A stretch of DNA of 64,000 nucleotides from JAKLIX01 sp964605655 (lineage in GTDB: Bacteria > Bacteroidota > Bacteroidia > Bacteroidales > CAIXZF01), in the NCBI GenBank assembly GCA_964605655.1, contig CAZSDK010000020.1, positions 7,765-71,764 on the forward strand, in the 5' to 3' direction. Each line of letters begins with the position of its first letter. Position 1 is the first letter of the stretch. This document shows, in pieces, positions 60,456-64,000 of the stretch. The position numbers and the translations under genes were made by a program. Below the pieces are notes generated by a model. That model searched no databases, had not been told where the DNA came from, and saw only the letters and a list, made by a program, of their open reading frames with translations.

Positions 60456-60486
60456 TTGCAATAGGAGCTTAATTTAACTATTTTTG
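60456..60486 (+). promoter_or_regulatory. Promoter TTG-N20-TATTTTTG for the CHU_C gene
   Basis: TTG at 60456-60458 and TATTTTTG at 60479-60486 are 20 nt apart, matching the Bacteroidota -33/-7 arrangement. It ends 16 nt before the ATG. This is the most complete promoter match in the window. Confidence 0.65.
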
Positions 60487-60502
60487 CTATAAGAACCTTA
60501 CT

Positions 60503-62212
60503 ATGAGAGCCGTTCTGGTCATAGGGATTTTATTCCAGGTGTTATTTTTATGTCCCGAAGGGCGATGCCAGTGTTCCTGCACTGCCTCTTCCGACACCAC
60601 CATCTGCAAAGGGACCAAAGCCTTCCTTAACGTCACCGCACCTTACCTGATCTTCGGATATCAATGGAGTCCGGCCTATGGCCTGAATGCCGCATACTAT
60701 CAGAACCCTGCTGCCATGCCGGCGGTCACGACCACCTATACCGTAAGCGTCAGTACGCTGATCGATTCAAACCTCATCATCAACGGTGATTTTGAGGATG
60801 GGAATACAGGCTTTACGAGCAACTACATCTACAATCCGACCAGTGTCTGGAATGAAGGTACCTATGCAGTCACTACCAATCCCCAGTCGGTCCACTCCAA
60901 TTTTTCTCCCTGTCCCGATCATACCAGCGGCACCGGAAAGATGATGGTCGTCAATGGAGCTGCACTGGCTAATACTTCCATCTGGTGTGAAACAGTTACC
61001 GTCTTGCCGAATACCCTGTACGCTTTTTCAACCTGGCTGTGTTCGGTCCATCCTGTTAACCCGGCGGTATTGCAGTTCTCCATCAACGGGGTGGTGCTGG
61101 GTTCCCCCTTCTCGGCTACAGCAACCACCTGTCAGTGGCTGCAGTTTTATGAGGTCTGGAATTCCGGGACAGCGACCTCGGCCAATATTTGCATCGTGAA
61201 CCAGAATACCTCCTTGGACGGCAATGATTTCGCCCTCGACGATATATCATTCAAGCCCTTTTGTGTTGCAGTCGACAGCGTGACGGTGTTTGTCGATCAT
61301 GTTTTTGCTGATGCAGGTCCCGACACGGCAGTCTGCCGCGGAGATTCCGTCAGGCTTCATGCTTCCGGCGGCACGGGCTATCACTGGGACTCTGGTCATA
61401 ATACACAGATTGTGAATTTATTACCTGCAACCGACACCATCTATTTTGTGACGGTGACGGATTATCTGGGCTGCAAAGGAGAAGACAGTGTCAGGGTGTC
61501 TCTTTTGCCTATACCTCAGGTCGAAGCCGGCCCTGACCAGCAGATTTGCCGTGGTGATACTGCCGTTCTCACGGCGAGCGGAGGAGTGAGCTACACCTGG
61601 ACCAATGGTGCCCTGACCCAGACCACTGTAGTAAGCCCCCCGCTGACGAGCAGCTACTATGTTACAGCCGTTGACACCAACGGTTGCGAAAACTACGACA
61701 GCCTCTGGGTCAGGATAAGGCCCAATCCTGTCATCAGCCTGGGCGGCGACACAGAGATCTGTCCTGACTCCGCTGCCTCACTTACCGCATCCGGTGCGAT
61801 GTCGTATTCCTGGCAACCCTGGGAATTCCTTTCTGATTCCACCGGGCAAACCGTCAATGCCACCATCCAGGACAATACCACCTTTGCCGTTGTCGGCACC
61901 GATGAATATGGTTGCAGGGATACGTCGTACATTACCGTTGAGGTGACCGAATGCGGGCTCGAGATCCCAAATGTTTTTACTCCCAATGATGACATGACCA
62001 ACGATCTCTTTCACATCGATTACAAGGGAAAGAAAAAGTACCTGTTGAAGGTTTATAACCGTTGGGGACGCCTGCTTTTTGAAACGGAGGATAAAAACAG
62101 TTTCTGGGATGGGAAATGCAGTGGTTCTCCCGTTCCCGACGGAGTGTACTTCTATATCCTGACACTGGATAAGGATCATTACCAGGGGGCAGTGACAGTG
62201 ATCCGTGATTGA
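60503..62212 (+). CDS. Secreted Ig-repeat protein with CHU_C (type B) sorting domain
   Basis: A 569-residue exported protein; the signal segment is MRAVLVIGILFQVLFLCPEG. An N-terminal unit (SDTTICKGTKAFLNVTAPYL) resembles the later repeats. A carbohydrate-binding-like jelly-roll follows (LIINGDFEDGNTGFTSNYIY to GNDFALDDISFKPF, residues about 93-253). Then three Ig-like/PKD-like repeats of about 80 residues begin AGPDTAVCRGDSVRL, AGPDQQICRGDTAVL and LGGDTEICPDSAASL. The end is a gliding-motility-associated CHU_C domain (NVFTPNDDMTNDLFHI, YNRWGRLLFET, FWDGKCSGSPVPDGVYFY). It is predicted T9SS cargo of type B. Its ligand is unknown. Confidence 0.92.
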   Translation: MRAVLVIGILFQVLFLCPEGRCQCSCTASSDTTICKGTKAFLNVTAPYLIFGYQWSPAYGLNAAYYQNPAAMPAVTTTYTVSVSTLIDSNLIINGDFEDGNTGFTSNYIYNPTSVWNEGTYAVTTNPQSVHSNFSPCPDHTSGTGKMMVVNGAALANTSIWCETVTVLPNTLYAFSTWLCSVHPVNPAVLQFSINGVVLGSPFSATATTCQWLQFYEVWNSGTATSANICIVNQNTSLDGNDFALDDISFKPFCVAVDSVTVFVDHVFADAGPDTAVCRGDSVRLHASGGTGYHWDSGHNTQIVNLLPATDTIYFVTVTDYLGCKGEDSVRVSLLPIPQVEAGPDQQICRGDTAVLTASGGVSYTWTNGALTQTTVVSPPLTSSYYVTAVDTNGCENYDSLWVRIRPNPVISLGGDTEICPDSAASLTASGAMSYSWQPWEFLSDSTGQTVNATIQDNTTFAVVGTDEYGCRDTSYITVEVTECGLEIPNVFTPNDDMTNDLFHIDYKGKKKYLLKVYNRWGRLLFETEDKNSFWDGKCSGSPVPDGVYFYILTLDKDHYQGAVTVIRD

Positions 62213-62237
62213 CCGCTCACAAAGAAATTGTAATTTT

Positions 62238-62267
62238 TTGTATATTCAGATAAAATTCATATCTTGC
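62238..62267 (+). promoter_or_regulatory. Candidate promoter TTG-N19-TATCTTGC
   Basis: TTG at 62238-62240 and TATCTTGC at 62260-62267, separated by 19 nt. The -7 box has two mismatches to TAnnTTTG. It lies 17 nt before the oxidoreductase ATG, in the short gap after the CHU_C gene. Confidence 0.35.
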
Positions 62268-62284
62268 CCGCTTATTCCTGAACT

Positions 62285-63796
62285 ATGGCGAAAAAAGTAA
62301 ATATCATTGGCGCCGGTATTGCCGGCCTATCGGCAGGATGCTACCTTCAAATGAATGGTTTCGAGACGGAGATCTTTGAGTTGCATAACCTACCCGGCGG
62401 CTTATGCACTTCGTGGACCAAGGACCAGTATACCATCGACGGATGTCTTCACTGGCTGGTAGGATCTTCTCCCTCCGATCCCTTTTATTCTCTCTGGAGT
62501 GAGCTTGTGGACATGACAAAGCTCAGCTTTTTCGACCACGAGGAGTATTTCCGGGTAGAGGACGAAAAAGGCAGGGTCATCAGGGTGTTTACCGATATGG
62601 GGAGACTGGAGAAGGAGATGCTTGAGAAGGCCCCGGAGGACCAGGAACTGATCATGGAATTTGTCCAGGCCGTGAAGAAGCTGGACAAGATGCATCTGCC
62701 CATGGGAAAGCCGCAGGAATTGATGAACCTGTTCGAGCTCACCGGTATGATGGTGAACTTCATGCCCTTTTTTGGATTCATCAATAAGTGGAATAAGATC
62801 AATGCAGGAGAATATTCGGAGAAATTCAGCAACCCCTTATTGAAGAAGATGTTCGAATTTGCTTTCCTGCCGGAGATGTCGATGTTCTTTGTGCTGTTTG
62901 TTTTTGTCTGGTTGAACCGGCGCAGCGCGGGATACCCCCTCGGAGGGTCGTTGAAGTTCTCCAGGGAGATAGAAAAACGGTATCTTGATCTAGGCGGAAA
63001 AGTAAACTATCACCACAGGATCCAAAAGATCAATACCCGTCAGAAAGGTGACAGGCAGGAAGCCTGTGGTGTCACTACTTCGGATGGAAAGACCTTTGAG
63101 TCCGATTATGTGATTTCGGCTGCTGACGGCTATTCAACCATCTTTGAAATGTTGGGTGGAAAGTTCCTGAATGAAAAGATTAAGTTTTATTACAGAAAGT
63201 ACCCCATTTTCCCCTCCTACATCCAGATCTCTCTCGGGGTGAACCGCGACCTGAAGGATTTGCCTTCTTTGGTTTACTTCCCGCTTCCCGAGCCCCTGGC
63301 CATCGATCCTTCTATCTCGACCGATTTTCTCGATTACCGCATCTTTTCTTATGACCCCTTCCTGGCACCGCCGGGTAAGACCCTGATAACCTGTAACCTC
63401 ATCACTTATCATTACGATTACTGGACCAAGCTGAGGAAAAGTGATCCTGAAAAATACAAATTGATAAAGAAAAACCTTGCCGATAAAGTGATTGAAGCCC
63501 TTGATAAAAAGCTGGGAGGGATTGCTGCCGACATAGAGATGGTGGATGTCTCCTCTCCTGCTACAGTCATCCGTTACACCAACAACTGGAAGGGGAGTTT
63601 CGAAGGGTGGCTGCTTACCAGGGATACAGGCCTGAAGAGTATGAAAAGGGTGCTGCCCGGACTGAATAACTTCTATATGTGTGGCCAGTGGGTGGAACCC
63701 GGAGGGGGTGTTCCTGCAGGACTGTTGTCCGGACGCAATGTCACTCAGATCATCTGCAGGAAGGAAAGAAAATCCTTCAGGACGATTAAGGCTTAG
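62285..63796 (+). CDS. CrtI/RetSat-like FAD-dependent oxidoreductase
   Basis: A 503-residue flavoprotein of the phytoene desaturase / all-trans-retinol saturase superfamily. The FAD/NAD(P) Rossmann fold opens MAKKVNIIGAGIAGLSAGCY, with the second FAD contact EIFELHNLPGGLCTSW. The C-terminal FAD motif is NNFYMCGQWVEPGGGVPAGL. Hydrophobic stretches in the middle (MVNFMPFFGFINKWNK, MFFVLFVFVWLNRRSAGYP) fit membrane contact. Length matches CrtI/RetSat proteins. No other carotenoid genes are present, so phytoene desaturation is not implied; fatty-acid or prenyl-lipid reduction or desaturation is possible. Confidence 0.83.
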   Translation: MAKKVNIIGAGIAGLSAGCYLQMNGFETEIFELHNLPGGLCTSWTKDQYTIDGCLHWLVGSSPSDPFYSLWSELVDMTKLSFFDHEEYFRVEDEKGRVIRVFTDMGRLEKEMLEKAPEDQELIMEFVQAVKKLDKMHLPMGKPQELMNLFELTGMMVNFMPFFGFINKWNKINAGEYSEKFSNPLLKKMFEFAFLPEMSMFFVLFVFVWLNRRSAGYPLGGSLKFSREIEKRYLDLGGKVNYHHRIQKINTRQKGDRQEACGVTTSDGKTFESDYVISAADGYSTIFEMLGGKFLNEKIKFYYRKYPIFPSYIQISLGVNRDLKDLPSLVYFPLPEPLAIDPSISTDFLDYRIFSYDPFLAPPGKTLITCNLITYHYDYWTKLRKSDPEKYKLIKKNLADKVIEALDKKLGGIAADIEMVDVSSPATVIRYTNNWKGSFEGWLLTRDTGLKSMKRVLPGLNNFYMCGQWVEPGGGVPAGLLSGRNVTQIICRKERKSFRTIKA

Positions 63797-64000
63797 GCTC
63801 GTAGAGCGAAATCTCCCCGTCGAGAGATAAGGTCTTCCCCCGTCGGGCGTAGCTCACCGTTGGGCGTAGCCTCTGGCTACGTTCTATTTGCCTCCGAGTT
63901 CAGAATATAGAGAGTTCAGAGTGCAGAATTATCAGGCAACTCTGCATTCTGCACTCTCTTGCGCCGTGCCAAGTCCGTGAAGTGGGGACTTAACATGGAT
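63797..64000. repeat. Intergenic repeats at the right edge
   Basis: No gene is supported. Two direct copies of a GGGCGTAG word (CGTCGGGCGTAG and CGTTGGGCGTAG) lie near 63841-63865. A perfect 11-bp inverted repeat, GAGTGCAGAAT (63919-63929) and ATTCTGCACTC (63946-63956), follows with a 16-nt loop. A gene might begin near the final ATG but cannot be judged. Confidence 0.5.

Noticed and set aside
1..64000. tRNA, rRNA and origin of replication
   Set aside because: I looked for tRNA cloverleaf patterns with GTTCGA-type loops and for rRNA-like stretches in all spacers and saw none; no DnaA-box cluster was evident. A covariance-model search would settle this.

Overview
The window comes from a member of the Bacteroidota, probably an uncultured environmental lineage. 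The sequence support is: a type IX secretion (T9SS) locus with sprF/porP, gldJ, porU and porV; several secreted proteins ending in T9SS type A or type B (CHU_C) sorting domains; an exbB-exbD-tonB-folC operon; and repeated promoter boxes fitting the Bacteroidota form TAnnTTTG, often TACCTTTG, mostly 14-30 nt before start codons. GC content looks moderate (close to half by eye), except for one AT-rich gene at 46.6-48.2 kb. No tRNA, rRNA or CRISPR array was seen.

Layout. 1-9 kb (minus): two tandem giant secreted proteins built of jelly-roll, CARDB-like, Ig-like and GEVED modules; the left one is cut by the window edge. 9.3-12.6 kb (minus): exbB-exbD-tonB-folC. 12.8-15.1 kb (plus): an ECF sigma factor, its anti-sigma factor and two Spy/CpxP-like proteins. 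15.1-15.6 kb: low-complexity repeats. 15.6-20.6 kb (minus): sprF-gldJ, then a hairpin terminator, then murF-anmK. 20.9-26.5 kb (plus): porU-porV-ispF. 26.5-45.4 kb: mostly housekeeping genes (aspC-type aminotransferase, aspS, a purF-like gene, an arginase-fold protein, topA, miaB, asparaginase, a GT9 transferase, tatD, sdhB-sdhA) plus a secreted FG-GAP repeat protein. 45.4-48.2 kb: a repeat-rich spacer with a transposase relic, followed by an AT-rich secreted protein. 48.2-51.8 kb: a small HExxH membrane protein, a photolyase, a methyltransferase and a DUF2461 protein. 52.0-60.3 kb: a GDPD-LysM protein facing a five-gene minus-strand envelope cluster (lipoprotein, class A beta-lactamase-like hydrolase, membrane-anchored CotH-like kinase, LysM phosphatase-like protein, NAGPA-type phosphodiester glycosidase). 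60.5-63.8 kb (plus): a CHU_C-sorted protein and a CrtI/RetSat-like oxidoreductase.

How it fits together. PorU and PorV form the outer-membrane end of T9SS, where cargo sorting domains are cleaved and the cargo is attached. SprF and GldJ are motility/secretion partners. At least three complete genes in this window (3415, 39338 and 46577) encode likely type A cargo, and 60503 encodes type B cargo. The least explained part is the 52-60 kb envelope cluster: it combines several phosphoester or phosphodiester enzymes with peptidoglycan-binding LysM domains, and its phosphatase-like member lacks the usual catalytic arginine. It is my best candidate for an undescribed system, but its function is inferred from domains and gene order only.
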